DNA from: Effusibacillus consociatus
Lineage (GTDB): Bacteria; Bacillota; Bacilli; Tumebacillales; Effusibacillaceae
NCBI RefSeq assembly: GCF_042652925.1
Contig: NZ_JBHSHC010000052.1
Span: 1 to 64,000, forward strand
Reading direction: 5' to 3'
DNA: 64,000 bases
The translations under genes and the position numbers were made by a program. Within the stretch, counting starts at the first letter, position 1; the number at the start of each line of letters is the position of its first letter. Below the pieces are notes generated by a model. It was not told where the DNA came from. It ran no database searches and was given only the letters and a program-made list of their open reading frames with translations. This document shows, piece by piece, positions 7,931 to 16,433 of this stretch.

Positions 7931-8254
7931 TCACCAGCTGTTTGGATGGCCGTAACGGAAGGTGGGTGAGGGCAGTTCTTCTTGATGAATCTGCTGGTTT
8001 TGGTAGATCGTAAGACCCATGCTGTTGATTTCGTGTACACCGCGATTGAGTAATTCCGGAAATAGTTCCTCACTGCATTCGGTCAAGAATTGGTCTTTGG
8101 ATTGATCGCTTGTCAAATATACCGAGCCATCGACAGTTGCAGTCCCTCGATTGTAGTGAACAAACAGATTTCCGATCTGTCCCTCATCGAGGAAAATTCC
8201 GAACTCTTCGAATTGTTCGCTGCCTGACATTGGTTTTACAATTACATTACTCAT
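7931..8254 (-). CDS. Uncharacterised 107-residue acidic protein
   Basis: The start ATG at 8254 is six bases from AAAGGAGG on the reverse strand, so I prefer it to the longer open frame reaching 8356. The protein begins MSNVIVKPMSGSEQFEEFG and is soluble and mildly acidic, with alternating short strands and helices (IGNLFVHYN, GSVYLTSDQSKDQF) and a polar C-terminus. No known motif is visible. It is divergent from the RuvC-like gene at 8327, with about 70 bases between starts. Family not recognised. Confidence 0.65.
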   Translation of the reverse strand: MSNVIVKPMSGSEQFEEFGIFLDEGQIGNLFVHYNRGTATVDGSVYLTSDQSKDQFLTECSEELFPELLNRGVHEINSMGLTIYQNQQIHQEELPSPTFRYGHPNSW

Positions 8255-8326
8255 AAAAAACCTCCTTTCTCGCTTATTAATCAGTATGACCCGAACCACC
8301 AATTCCATGAAAAGTAGGGATGCAAC

Positions 8327-8818
8327 GTGAACATCCTCGCCCTGGATCCTGGACATTTGACTGGTTTAATGTACATTCGCTGGGAAGGGAGGAAAAGACC
8401 GGTTGTGGTCCTTGAACGCGGGTTTTTCCGGGAAAAGGAGCTTCGATTCGTACTTGATCGAATCTTCCGCCATAACCCGCCTGATCGAATTTTGATTGAA
8501 AGGACTCACGCGCATCCCGTAGAAGGTCGAACGATTCGCTGGATGGAAGACCGGAGAAACATTCCGTATACGATTCATCCTCATCTGATGCATGCCATTC
8601 TGTTTGGAAGGCTTCTGGGCAACCGGGATGAAGAAGGACAGCGTATACGCATGGATGTAGCGAAGGAGTATGGAATCCGTGGGGTACTTTCCTTGCATGA
8701 ACTGGATGCCTTGCTATTGATTCATTTCTTTCTCTATGAGGCTGAAAAACGGCATGCTGACATTGAGGATCCCATGTGGTTTTATGACGTAATCCGCAAA
8801 CAGCAGCAAAGCATATAA
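8327..8818 (+). CDS. RuvC-like (RNase H fold) nuclease-type protein
   Basis: A 163-residue protein starting at GTG 8327, six bases after AGGGA. It carries the acidic pattern of the RuvC fold: Asp7 in LALDPGHLTG, Glu58 in RILIERTHA, and His124/Asp127 in LHELDALLLIHF. E. coli RuvC uses Asp7, Glu66, Asp138 and Asp141 in the same motifs. It differs in having an HPVEGRTIRWME segment rather than the usual RuvC central helices, and no ruvA/ruvB is nearby. It could be a junction resolvase-like nuclease or a protein sharing only the fold. A terminator follows. Confidence 0.62.
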   Translation: MNILALDPGHLTGLMYIRWEGRKRPVVVLERGFFREKELRFVLDRIFRHNPPDRILIERTHAHPVEGRTIRWMEDRRNIPYTIHPHLMHAILFGRLLGNRDEEGQRIRMDVAKEYGIRGVLSLHELDALLLIHFFLYEAEKRHADIEDPMWFYDVIRKQQQSI

Positions 8819-8826
8819 GATCTGAA

Positions 8827-8864
8827 AGAGGCTGAATCCTATACGATTCGGCCTCTGGCATTTT
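8827..8864 (+). terminator. Terminator after the RuvC-like gene
   Basis: AGAGGCTGAATC (8827-8838) pairs with GATTCGGCCTCT (8845-8856), followed by GGCATTTTG. Confidence 0.75.
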
Positions 8865-8910
8865 GTGCATACTATTCCTGATTGTGTTTATGACTAGGAG
8901 GAATATGCGG

Positions 8911-10095
8911 ATGGCCGATGTGAACGAAAAACGGCTTGTGGATCGATTTCTGCAAATGGTGCAAATTGATTCTCCCTCGTCACACGAGCGGGAAATGGCT
9001 GACTATCTGAAGAAAGAGCTTGCATCATTGGGATTTGAGGTGGCAGAGGACGATGCAGGCCGAGACCTGCTTCAAACGCTGGGAGACATGAGAGGAGCGG
9101 AAACGATCCGTTTTGCCGGCAATTTGATTGCTCGAAAAAAGGGCACCGTCCAGGAGGCGTCCCCCGTTCTATTTGCCGCTCACATGGATACGGTGGTTTC
9201 GAATAAAGGGGTTAAGGCCAGTATTCAGGATGGAGTGATTCGTACCGATGGGAGGACGATTCTGGGGGCGGATGACAAAGCCGGAATTGCGGCGCTTCTG
9301 GAAGTCGCCCAAATCATACAGGAGAACCGATTGCCCCATGGAGATTTGGAATTTGTGTTTACAATTGCGGAGGAAACAGGGTTAAATGGTGCCCGGCTGT
9401 TGGACAAGAAGAATCTTCGGGCAAAATTCGGGTTTGTCATGGATTCCGGAGGCCCGCCGAATGTAGTGATCGGTGCCTCCCCAACTGAGATCGATTTTTC
9501 AATCAAGATTTACGGAAAAGCGGCACACTCCGGAGTGAATCCCGAAGATGGCGTCAGCGCCATTGCTGCTGCCGGGCACGGTCTGTCTAAGGTCCAAATG
9601 GGACGCATTGATGAAGAGACAACTGTTAATATCGGTGTAATAAAAGGCGGCGAGAAGACAAACATTGTTTGTGATTATGTGGAACTTTGGGGTGAGGTGC
9701 GAAGCCGCAACAAAGAAAAGCTCTCATGGGAGATTGCGAAGATCCAGACGGCGTTTGCAATGGCATGTGAAAAAGTGGGTGCCCGTTTTGAAATGGAAGA
9801 ACAACAGATCTATTCGGGCTTTCAATTAACCGAGAGTGACGAGGTGGTGCAAATCGCATTTGAAGGTGCCCGCAAGGCCGGGATGAACCCTCAGCTAGCC
9901 CCGAGAGGCGGGGGAAGTGATACAAATATTTTTAATGCGGCAGGCATTCCTTGTGTGAATTTAGGGGTAGGGGCATCTAAAGACCATACCGTCGAAGAAT
10001 CGGTTTCGGTAAAAGATTTGGTTCAGGCTTCCCAGTTGGTGCTGGGTATAGTGGAAACGGTTGTTGAACGTGCAGGCGCGGAGGTTCACAGATGA
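8911..10095 (+). CDS. M20 family zinc peptidase, second peptidase T-like paralogue
   Basis: A 394-residue enzyme. ATG 8911 is nine bases from AGGAGG; ATG 8905 is also in frame but only three bases away. Key residues are His91 and Asp93 (AHMDTV), Asp121/Asp122 (GADDKAG), Glu154/Glu155 (AEETGLNG) and a late His (KDHTVEES). Compared with the paralogue at 5550 it has an insert of about 13 residues after position 50 (RDLLQTLGDMRGAE). It is translationally coupled to the DUF3866 gene (ATGA at 10092). Probably a cytoplasmic di- or tripeptidase-like hydrolase; substrate unknown. Confidence 0.85.
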   Translation: MADVNEKRLVDRFLQMVQIDSPSSHEREMADYLKKELASLGFEVAEDDAGRDLLQTLGDMRGAETIRFAGNLIARKKGTVQEASPVLFAAHMDTVVSNKGVKASIQDGVIRTDGRTILGADDKAGIAALLEVAQIIQENRLPHGDLEFVFTIAEETGLNGARLLDKKNLRAKFGFVMDSGGPPNVVIGASPTEIDFSIKIYGKAAHSGVNPEDGVSAIAAAGHGLSKVQMGRIDEETTVNIGVIKGGEKTNIVCDYVELWGEVRSRNKEKLSWEIAKIQTAFAMACEKVGARFEMEEQQIYSGFQLTESDEVVQIAFEGARKAGMNPQLAPRGGGSDTNIFNAAGIPCVNLGVGASKDHTVEESVSVKDLVQASQLVLGIVETVVERAGAEVHR

Positions 10096-11228
10096 TTCGC
10101 ATTGAGCAGGGAGAAGTTCTTCGGATCATTTCGAAACGTTCCGGAATTCAGGAATTGGCAGTATTGGTGGGAGGCAACGAAGAGCGGGCGATCCAATATA
10201 CGGATCTGTCCATCCCTGTTGTTCCCGGCGATTCGGTTTGGCTGAATACTACCGCTGTCCGTTTGGAATTAGGAACCGGAGGATACCATTTTGTACTGCC
10301 TTGTGAGGGTCACGAGAGCCCGGGTACCGGACATATTATGAAATTGCGCTATACGCCCGGACAAATCCGGGTACATAGCTGCGAGGAACCAAGTCATCCC
10401 GCATATGAATCAATTCGGGATAAGGATTCAGTTGAAAATATGATTGTGATTTCGGCAGAGCTTCATTCCATGCTTCCAGCAATCGCGGCAACTATTTCAT
10501 TTGCTGCTGCGGGTGCTTCCCTAGGCTACCGGAAGCCACGGGTGGCTTATGTGATGACAGACGGTGGTGCATTACCGATTGCGTTTTCTCGAGCGGTGGC
10601 GGAATTGAAAGAAAAGGGATTAATCTGTGGTACGGTGACAGTCGGTCATGCGTATGGCGGAGATCTTGAAGCGGTGAATCTGTATTCCGGTCTTCTGGCC
10701 GCGAAGCATGTGCTGGAGGCAGATATTGCGATCGTGACGATGGGGCCGGGTATTGTGGGAACGGGAACTCGGTTCGGACATACAGGAATTGAACAGGGCC
10801 AGGTGGTGAACGCGGTTGCAAGCCTCGGCGGCTATTCGATTGCTTGTCCGCGCATCTCTTTTACGGACTCCCGTAGGAGGCACCAGGGGATCAGCCATCA
10901 TTCACTAACCGCGTTAGGACGAGTAGCTCTGGCAAAAGCCGTTGTCCCCATTCCGGTGCTCGCCCGCGACCAAATGGAAACGATCAGGAAGCAGCTTTGG
11001 GAACATGACCTTGTCTCGAAACATACGATCAAAATCCGAGACGGTTCGATCATCAACCAGGCATCCGCCTGTTATGATTTGAAGCTATCAACAATGGGGC
11101 GAACTCTTCCAGAAGAACAGCCTTTTTTTAAGGCTGCGGCTGCCGCGGGAATCCTTGCAGCAGAATTCATTAATTCCGGTTTCGAGACTGGGGGCGACAC
11201 TGCATTTCCAGATATGCTTGCAACGTAA
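10092..11228 (+). CDS. DUF3866 family protein
   Basis: A 378-residue protein whose ATG overlaps the stop of the peptidase. It begins with a small beta domain (residues about 1-100), followed by an alpha/beta core with the glycine-rich segments VMTDGGALPIAF, GHAYGGDLEAV and MGPGIVGTGTRFGHTG. These agree with my memory of DUF3866, a family of unknown function found mainly in Bacillota and Actinobacteria. No signal peptide or membrane segment. Coupling to a peptidase hints at a role in peptide or amino-acid metabolism, but this is not shown. Its last 59 bases overlap the reverse-strand mciZ-like gene. Confidence 0.72.
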   Translation: MIRIEQGEVLRIISKRSGIQELAVLVGGNEERAIQYTDLSIPVVPGDSVWLNTTAVRLELGTGGYHFVLPCEGHESPGTGHIMKLRYTPGQIRVHSCEEPSHPAYESIRDKDSVENMIVISAELHSMLPAIAATISFAAAGASLGYRKPRVAYVMTDGGALPIAFSRAVAELKEKGLICGTVTVGHAYGGDLEAVNLYSGLLAAKHVLEADIAIVTMGPGIVGTGTRFGHTGIEQGQVVNAVASLGGYSIACPRISFTDSRRRHQGISHHSLTALGRVALAKAVVPIPVLARDQMETIRKQLWEHDLVSKHTIKIRDGSIINQASACYDLKLSTMGRTLPEEQPFFKAAAAAGILAAEFINSGFETGGDTAFPDMLAT

Positions 11229-11319
11229 CTTTGCTGTCGGAGAATTTACGCAGGGCAGCCCGAACTTGCCACGCCTTGCCGACAATACGCAGACTGGAAG
11301 CAGTCAGATAGGTTTTCAC
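11170..11319 (-). CDS. mciZ: MciZ-like FtsZ inhibitor peptide
   Basis: A 49-residue reverse-strand gene starting at GTG 11319, eight bases from AGGAG. It reads MKTYLTASSLRIVGKAWQV then RAALRKF. B. subtilis MciZ, 40 residues, has VGKAWEIRAKLKEY at the same place, so the helix that binds the FtsZ C-terminal domain appears conserved. In B. subtilis mciZ lies beside nudF, and here nudF is the next gene. MciZ blocks FtsZ polymerisation in the mother cell under sigma-E; I see no convincing sigma-E promoter here. The C-terminus (QCRPQSRNRN) is longer than in B. subtilis and overlaps the DUF3866 gene. Confidence 0.75.
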   Translation of the reverse strand: MKTYLTASSLRIVGKAWQVRAALRKFSDSKVTLQAYLEMQCRPQSRNRN

Positions 11320-11340
11320 ACGGGTCACTCCTAAAGATCT

Positions 11341-11391
11341 CCCATCAAAGTGACGTGAAGCTCTGCTGCTTATTCCGAGTACTTTGATGGG
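11341..11391. repeat. 11-base inverted repeat upstream of mciZ and nudF
   Basis: CCCATCAAAGT (11341-11351) and ACTTTGATGGG (11381-11391) are perfect complements separated by 29 bases. They lie in the divergent region between the mciZ-like gene and nudF. This could be an operator or an RNA hairpin; no T run follows on either strand. Confidence 0.55.
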
Positions 11392-11499
11392 GACCCAAGT
11401 TAAAATAACTTAAGAATTCATAGCGTTTTTTGATAGTTGTGTGTTACTACTGTATTCAGAGATTGGACAAGTATTCCCGTATGGAGAGGGGCGTTATGC

Positions 11500-12057
11500 A
11501 TGGACGATAAGCATTTGCAAGAACCCACGGTTTCCACCAAAAAGATTTTTGAAGGCAAAATCATTTCGCTTCAAATCGATACCGTTACATTACCGAACGG
11601 AAAACAAGCGACACGCGAGATCGTCCGCCACCCGGGGGCGGTTGCCATTCTTGCAATTACAAACGAAAACCGGGTGATTCTGGTACGGCAATTTCGTAAA
11701 GCTTGTGGCCGGTCACTCGTCGAAATTCCGGCAGGCAAACTAGAGCCGGGCGAGGATCCGGCAGAGTGTGCGAAACGGGAACTGTTGGAAGAAACGGGGT
11801 ATCGGGCGGAGAATTGGCGCCATTTGCACTCCATGTTCACATCGCCGGGATTTGCAGACGAACTGATTCATTTGTACGTGGCGACCGGATTAACCATGGG
11901 AGAGCAGCAGTTGGATGCGGATGAATTTCTTGATTTGATGAAGGCGGATCGGGCCGAAGTGGAACGGCTTCTCGCAACAGATGAGATTGCGGATGCGAAG
12001 ACGATTACCGCCCTGTATTGGTGGATGAAAGAACTGGCCAAGGCGGGCAAAGAATGA
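11500..12057 (+). CDS. nudF: ADP-ribose pyrophosphatase (Nudix)
   Basis: A 185-residue Nudix hydrolase that splits ADP-ribose to AMP and ribose 5-phosphate. The Nudix box is complete: Gly79, Glu85, Arg93-Glu94, Glu97-Glu98, Gly100. The GRSLVEIPAGKLEPGED stretch is typical of the ADP-ribose class. ATG 11500 follows GAGAGGGG; the frame stays open to 11437 but without a good site. It is coupled to the next gene by ATGA. The order nudF-yqxK is shared with B. subtilis. Confidence 0.9.
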   Translation: MDDKHLQEPTVSTKKIFEGKIISLQIDTVTLPNGKQATREIVRHPGAVAILAITNENRVILVRQFRKACGRSLVEIPAGKLEPGEDPAECAKRELLEETGYRAENWRHLHSMFTSPGFADELIHLYVATGLTMGEQQLDADEFLDLMKADRAEVERLLATDEIADAKTITALYWWMKELAKAGKE

Positions 12058-13226
12058 ATTCGTATTTTCTCGATTTACATATTCATATTGGCCGAACATT
12101 GGACAACCAAGCGGTAAAGATTACCGCCTCCCGGGATCTTCGTTTTTTTGAAATCGCAAAAGAAGCGGCTGAGCGGAAAGGGATCGATATTGTCGGGATT
12201 ATAGACGCAGTGTCCCCGCCTGTGCTGCAGGAGATTCGGGATTTGATTGCAAGCGGCGACTTGGTATCGCTTCCAGGTGGGGGGCTTTCCTATCGGGAGA
12301 AAACCACCGTTTTGCTGGGAGCAGAGGTGGAAACCAGCGGCCCACACGGGGGGGCTGCCCATTTTGGCATATGGATGCCGGATGTGGAAACGATGCAGGA
12401 ATTCTCAAACTGGTTAGCGGGAAGAGTAACCAATCCGGTTCTTTCCTCACAAAGGGCCCGCTGCACGTCGTGGGAACTGCAGGATATTGCGGCTGAGCTT
12501 GGTGGGATGTTTATTATCAACCATGCGTTTACACCTCATAAAAGTGTTTACGGGAACTGTGTGGAGAAGGCGAGCGAGATGCTAGACCTGAATAAGGTGA
12601 CCGCACTTGAACTGGGCCTCTCAGCCGACTCGGATCTGGCGGATCTTTTTTCTGTACACGACGATTTAACTTACTTATCGAATTCGGATGCCCATTCGCT
12701 TGCCAAAATCGGCCGCGAGTACAATCGAATCGCAAGCCGGGGAACCAGCTTTTCGGATGTAAAAAAAGCTCTTCTGCGGCAAGAGGGGCATCGTGTACTT
12801 GCGAATTACGGGTTGGCTCCCCAATTGGGAAAATATCACCGCACGTACTGCCTGGACTGCAATGAAGTTGTCCAGGCTGATCCGCCCGCTTTCCTCTGTC
12901 CGATGTGCGGGGGAGGGCATGTTGTCCGGGGGGTCATCGATCGGATTTATGCAATTGCAGACCGTATCGAACCGAAACATCCGCCCCATCGGCCGGTCTA
13001 TCAATACCAGATACCTTTAGAGTTCATCCCTGGTGTGGGGAAGAAAGTCATGGAACGGCTGCTGGCGGCTTTTCAAACGGAAATGAACATCTTGCATGAA
13101 GCGACTGTAGAGGAACTTGCAGAAGTAGTCGGAGATCGGATTGCAAAGGATATCATCAGTGCCAGAAACGGAACTTTAAAGGTGGAAGTAGGCGGGGGCG
13201 GGAGATACGGGAAAGTCGTTCAGTAA
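12054..13226 (+). CDS. Endonuclease Q-like protein (TIGR00375, YqxK)
   Basis: A 390-residue protein. An N-terminal PHP metallohydrolase domain (DLHIHIG at 7-13, later NHAF and SNSDAHS) is followed by a four-cysteine zinc ribbon (CLDC ... CPMC) and a C-terminal helix-hairpin-helix (FIPGVGKKVMERLL). This is the layout of EndoQ, which nicks DNA 5' of deaminated bases such as uracil and hypoxanthine. ATG 12054 overlaps the nudF stop. The pair may deal with damaged nucleotides, but that link is inference. Confidence 0.85.
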   Translation: MNSYFLDLHIHIGRTLDNQAVKITASRDLRFFEIAKEAAERKGIDIVGIIDAVSPPVLQEIRDLIASGDLVSLPGGGLSYREKTTVLLGAEVETSGPHGGAAHFGIWMPDVETMQEFSNWLAGRVTNPVLSSQRARCTSWELQDIAAELGGMFIINHAFTPHKSVYGNCVEKASEMLDLNKVTALELGLSADSDLADLFSVHDDLTYLSNSDAHSLAKIGREYNRIASRGTSFSDVKKALLRQEGHRVLANYGLAPQLGKYHRTYCLDCNEVVQADPPAFLCPMCGGGHVVRGVIDRIYAIADRIEPKHPPHRPVYQYQIPLEFIPGVGKKVMERLLAAFQTEMNILHEATVEELAEVVGDRIAKDIISARNGTLKVEVGGGGRYGKVVQ

Positions 13227-13350
13227 AAGTGATAGGACGGAAGACACAAAAATTTCAGTGGATGAGCCCAAAATGCATGTGCTATCATAGGAGTTATAAT
13301 TTTTCTGATTTTTTATTCTGATTTTTGAGTGAAGAGAAGGGGAGAAGACC

Positions 13351-14448
13351 ATGCTTAAGCAGGTACAACGCGCGTACAACTTTAACGCCGGCCCATCGGC
13401 GCTTCCGTTGCCAGTATTGCAGAAAGCCCAGGAAGAACTGGTCGATTTTCGCGGTTCCGGCATGTCTGTCATGGAACTCAGCCATCGCAGTGCGCTCTAT
13501 GAAGAAGTTCATAACGAAGCCATTCGATTGCTGAAGGAACTGTATAAAATTCCGGAAGGGTATCATGTTCTCTTCCTGCAGGGCGGAGCCAGCCTGCAAT
13601 TCAGCATGGTGCCCATGAATTTCCTGCAGGCGGGGAAATCAGCGGGATATGTCATGACTGGGGCTTGGTCGGAAAAAGCTTTTGCAGAAGCAAAGCTGAT
13701 CGGTGAAGTTTTCGAAGCGGCAAGCACGAAACAAGAAAACTACAAACGGATTCCCCAGTTCGATGAACTGAACTACGACAAAGATATTTCTTACCTGCAC
13801 ATTACATCAAACAACACAATCTTCGGAACCCAGTGGTCGCAATTCCCGGACACGGGAGACGTTCCGTTGATCGCCGATATGTCCAGCGATATTCTTTGCA
13901 AACCGGTCGATGTTGAAAAATTTGCCTTGATCTATGCGGGAGCCCAGAAGAATCTCGGTCCTTCCGGTGTCACAGTTGTAATTCTGCGGCCTGATATGCT
14001 TGAGCGGGCTGCCAAAAATCTTCCAACCATGCTGCGCTACGACATTCATGTGAAAAACAATTCTCTCTACAATACGCCGCCCACATTCGGGATCTACATG
14101 CTGGGAGAAGTCTTGAAATGGGTGAAGGATCAGGGCGGAGTTGAAGGAATCGAGCAAAGAAATCGGGAAAAAGCCGCACTGATCTATGATGCGATTGATG
14201 CAAGCAATGACTTCTATCGCGGCCATGCGGAGAAAGACAGCCGTTCACTGATGAACATTACGTTCACATTGCAGTCTGATGAACTTGAAAAGAAGTTCTT
14301 GTCTGAGGCCAAAAAGGCCGGTTTTGTTGGCTTAAACGGTCACCGTTCGGTCGGCGGCTGCCGTGCTTCAACGTACAATGCCGTTCCGGTCGAAGCTTGT
14401 CAGGCATTGCGCGACTTCATGATTCAATTCCAAAAGGAAAACTCTTAA
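13351..14448 (+). CDS. serC: Phosphoserine aminotransferase
   Basis: A 365-residue PLP enzyme of serine biosynthesis (3-phosphohydroxypyruvate to phosphoserine, glutamate as donor). It starts with the typical RAYNFNAGPSALP. The PLP lysine is Lys200 in YAGAQKNLGPSG, and HRSVGGCRAS near the end is the phosphate-binding arginine region. ATG 13351 follows AAGGGGAG. A TATAAT at 13295-13300 may be the -10 of its promoter. A single gene closed by a terminator; serA and serB are not in the window. Confidence 0.95.
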   Translation: MLKQVQRAYNFNAGPSALPLPVLQKAQEELVDFRGSGMSVMELSHRSALYEEVHNEAIRLLKELYKIPEGYHVLFLQGGASLQFSMVPMNFLQAGKSAGYVMTGAWSEKAFAEAKLIGEVFEAASTKQENYKRIPQFDELNYDKDISYLHITSNNTIFGTQWSQFPDTGDVPLIADMSSDILCKPVDVEKFALIYAGAQKNLGPSGVTVVILRPDMLERAAKNLPTMLRYDIHVKNNSLYNTPPTFGIYMLGEVLKWVKDQGGVEGIEQRNREKAALIYDAIDASNDFYRGHAEKDSRSLMNITFTLQSDELEKKFLSEAKKAGFVGLNGHRSVGGCRASTYNAVPVEACQALRDFMIQFQKENS

Positions 14449-14454
14449 GGGAAT

Positions 14455-14476
14455 AGGGGCTGTTCGGCCCCTTTTG
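14455..14476 (+). terminator. serC terminator
   Basis: AGGGGC (14455-14460), loop TGTTCG, GCCCCT (14467-14472), then TTT. Confidence 0.8.
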
Positions 14477-14558
14477 CTATTCTTATAGATTCTGGTGATA
14501 ACTTGTGCTTGTCCTGCATATAGTCGTAGGGATAGCAGGACAAGGAGGTTGCCCTTAT

Positions 14559-15188
14559 ATGGTTCGGAGTCTGAAAGTCGCTGCGGGACGTTATGTTCAA
14601 GAGCATTCCAAATTATTTGTTTATACCATTGTTCTATTCATTGTAGGAGTCTTATTTGGGGCAATTGTGGTAAATGCACTGGCGGACGGTCAAAAAGCGG
14701 ATCTGTTCAACTACTTAAAAGGGTTTTTTGGATTGGTAAACGATCAGCGATTACCGGATTCAGCTTATGTAACGTGGCACTCAATCGCGACCAATCTAAA
14801 AATGCTGGGACTTATATGGATTTTGGGCCTTTCGATTATCGGCCTTCCTCTGATTGTGGTCCTGATGTTTCTTAAGGGCTTTACCATCGGTTTTACGGTC
14901 GGGTTTCTGGTCGATAACTTTGCGAGCAAAGGATTGCTATTTGCGATCTTGGCCGTTCTTCCTCAGAATTTACTGATCGTACCGTCCCTGATTATTGCAG
15001 GGGTTGCCGGGATTGCATTTTCTCTTATGCTTGTACGTTCCCGGTTTACGCAAAATATGCCGCTCTACCAGAAGTTCCTGTCGTACACGATCTTGATGTT
15101 GATCTTGGGTGTCTGTCTGGTGCTTGCGTCGTTTGTAGAAGGGTATGTCAGTCCGCTCTTAATGAAAATGATTACCCCTCATCTGTAG
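14559..15188 (+). CDS. spoIIM: Stage II sporulation protein M
   Basis: A 209-residue integral membrane protein with five or so hydrophobic segments and the SpoIIM signature LKGFTIGFTVGF around residues 110-120. It is part of the DMP machinery (SpoIID, SpoIIM, SpoIIP) that drives septal thinning and engulfment; SpoIIM anchors the complex in the mother-cell membrane. ATG 14559 is ten bases from AAGGAGG. CATATAGT at 14517-14524 loosely resembles a sigma-E -10 element, the expected regulator. The following genes fur, yqzK-like and xerD match the B. subtilis neighbourhood. Confidence 0.92.
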   Translation: MVRSLKVAAGRYVQEHSKLFVYTIVLFIVGVLFGAIVVNALADGQKADLFNYLKGFFGLVNDQRLPDSAYVTWHSIATNLKMLGLIWILGLSIIGLPLIVVLMFLKGFTIGFTVGFLVDNFASKGLLFAILAVLPQNLLIVPSLIIAGVAGIAFSLMLVRSRFTQNMPLYQKFLSYTILMLILGVCLVLASFVEGYVSPLLMKMITPHL

Positions 15189-15252
15189 AAAGTGGAAATC
15201 GGCCCGCCTTCAGGCTATACTTGTCTTATTATCTGGCAGGAGACGAGTTGAC

Positions 15253-15582
15253 ATGAGCGAAACATCCAAATTCACCGTGCGAAATGAACCGTTCACTTGC
15301 ATCTGGTGCGGGGTTGAGGTACAACCCCTTGCGGGAGGGTGCAGAAACCATTGTCCGGAATGTTTTTACTCCCTGCATCTGGACATCAATCCGGGCGATC
15401 GTGCTTCCGAATGTAAAGGGATTCTGGAACCGGTTGATGTGGAATCCCACAGTAAGAAAGGATATATGATCGTGCACCGCTGCAAAAAATGCGGCCAGAT
15501 AACCCGCAACAAAGCAGCGCTGGAAGATCCTGTCCAACCGGACAGCCTGGACCGTTTGCTGGAACTGATGAGAAATGCCTAG
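15253..15582 (+). CDS. RNHCP domain protein
   Basis: A 109-residue protein with three zinc-knuckle-like cysteine pairs: Cys16/Cys19, Cys34/Cys37 within the RNHCPEC motif at 31-37, and Cys77/Cys80. This matches the RNHCP domain, a small zinc-ribbon family of unknown function. ATG 15253 lies about 11 bases from a CAGGAGA site. Probably a soluble nucleic-acid- or zinc-binding protein; function unknown. Confidence 0.8.
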   Translation: MSETSKFTVRNEPFTCIWCGVEVQPLAGGCRNHCPECFYSLHLDINPGDRASECKGILEPVDVESHSKKGYMIVHRCKKCGQITRNKAALEDPVQPDSLDRLLELMRNA

Positions 15583-15586
15583 GCGT

Positions 15587-15616
15587 TTGACACCCCTTTG
15601 TGCTTTTTCATATAAT
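15587..15616 (+). promoter_or_regulatory. Sigma-A promoter of fur
   Basis: A perfect TTGACA (15587-15592), 18-base spacer and a perfect TATAAT (15611-15616), about 65 bases before the fur start. Confidence 0.8.
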
Positions 15617-15680
15617 AGAGATAAGAAATTTAGCCAAGAGAAACTTCTACGCAGCAACTGTCTCAGGAGGGGTTCTTCGG

Positions 15681-16121
15681 ATGCAAGAAAGACTTAACCA
15701 AATAAAGGAGCAGCTGCATTCGAAGTCATTTAAACTTACTCCGCAACGTGAAGCGACTTTGAAAGTCCTTCTGGAAAATGAAGAAGCCCATTTAAGTGCG
15801 GAAGAAATTTTTATGCTCGTCAAGCAAAAAGCTCCTGATATTGGCCTTGCTACCGTTTATCGAACATTGGATTTATTGAGTGACCTTAAGATTATCGAGA
15901 AATTGAACTTCGGCGACGGGATGGCCCGGTATGAATTCCGGTCGGAAGAGCATCCCCATCACCATCATCATTTGATTTGTTTGAAATGCAATCGATTCTA
16001 TGAGATTGAGGATTTGCTGGACTCGTTGGAAGAAAAAGTCGAACGGGAACACAAATTCAAAGTGGTGGACCACCGCGTGAGTTTTCTCGGATACTGCGAA
16101 AACTGCCGTGAGGATTCATAA
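15681..16121 (+). CDS. fur: Fur family ferric uptake regulator
   Basis: A 146-residue metal-dependent repressor. An N-terminal winged helix (ATVYRTLDLL at 57-66) is followed by the metal and dimerisation domain with a histidine run at 93-97, Cys100/Cys103 and Cys139/Cys142 for structural zinc. ATG 15681 follows CAGGAGGGG; the upstream open frame lacks a site. Position between spoIIM and xerD is that of B. subtilis fur rather than perR or zur, which supports iron as the signal. Confidence 0.9.
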   Translation: MQERLNQIKEQLHSKSFKLTPQREATLKVLLENEEAHLSAEEIFMLVKQKAPDIGLATVYRTLDLLSDLKIIEKLNFGDGMARYEFRSEEHPHHHHHLICLKCNRFYEIEDLLDSLEEKVEREHKFKVVDHRVSFLGYCENCREDS

Positions 16122-16162
16122 AAAATCGCCTTCGATAGTGAAATCGGGGCTTTTTTATAAAT

Positions 16163-16202
16163 AAAAGGGAATTCCTTGATAAGTTAAGGAATTCCCTTTT
16201 AT
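16163..16202. terminator. Bidirectional terminator between fur and the convergent small gene
   Basis: Perfect 15-base arms AAAAGGGAATTCCTT (16163-16177) and AAGGAATTCCCTTTT (16186-16200), loop GATAAGTT. A weaker G+C hairpin closer to fur (about 16127-16155) also ends in a T run. Confidence 0.85.
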
Positions 16203-16217
16203 TTTTAACCGCTCCGA

Positions 16218-16367
16218 CTACTTTTCCGCTTGAAAAGCCATCAACAGAACCGGGCTTCCGGCTTTTTGAGATAGCTCCTGTTCAAGCGCCTGCAATTCCC
16301 TCACTTGTTCTTCCGAAAGTTGGGCCGGAGGATACTTATCCATATATGTGTTCGGCTGTTCAGTCAT
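16218..16367 (-). CDS. 49-residue uncharacterised protein
   Basis: The ATG at 16367 follows AGGAGGTGTGAAA, a near-ideal ribosome binding site, and a bidirectional terminator lies past the stop. The product begins MTEQPNTYMDKYPPAQ and contains a predicted amphipathic helix LSEEQVRELQALEQELSQ, then SPVLLMAFQAEK. It is acidic, without cysteines or a membrane segment. Family not recognised. Divergent from the YqzK-like gene at 16434. Confidence 0.65.
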   Translation of the reverse strand: MTEQPNTYMDKYPPAQLSEEQVRELQALEQELSQKAGSPVLLMAFQAEK

Positions 16368-16433
16368 TTTCACACCTCCTGGGAATATCATTTTTCTATC
16401 CGGTGCTTCATATGCATCTGTAGGGGGTGTTGT

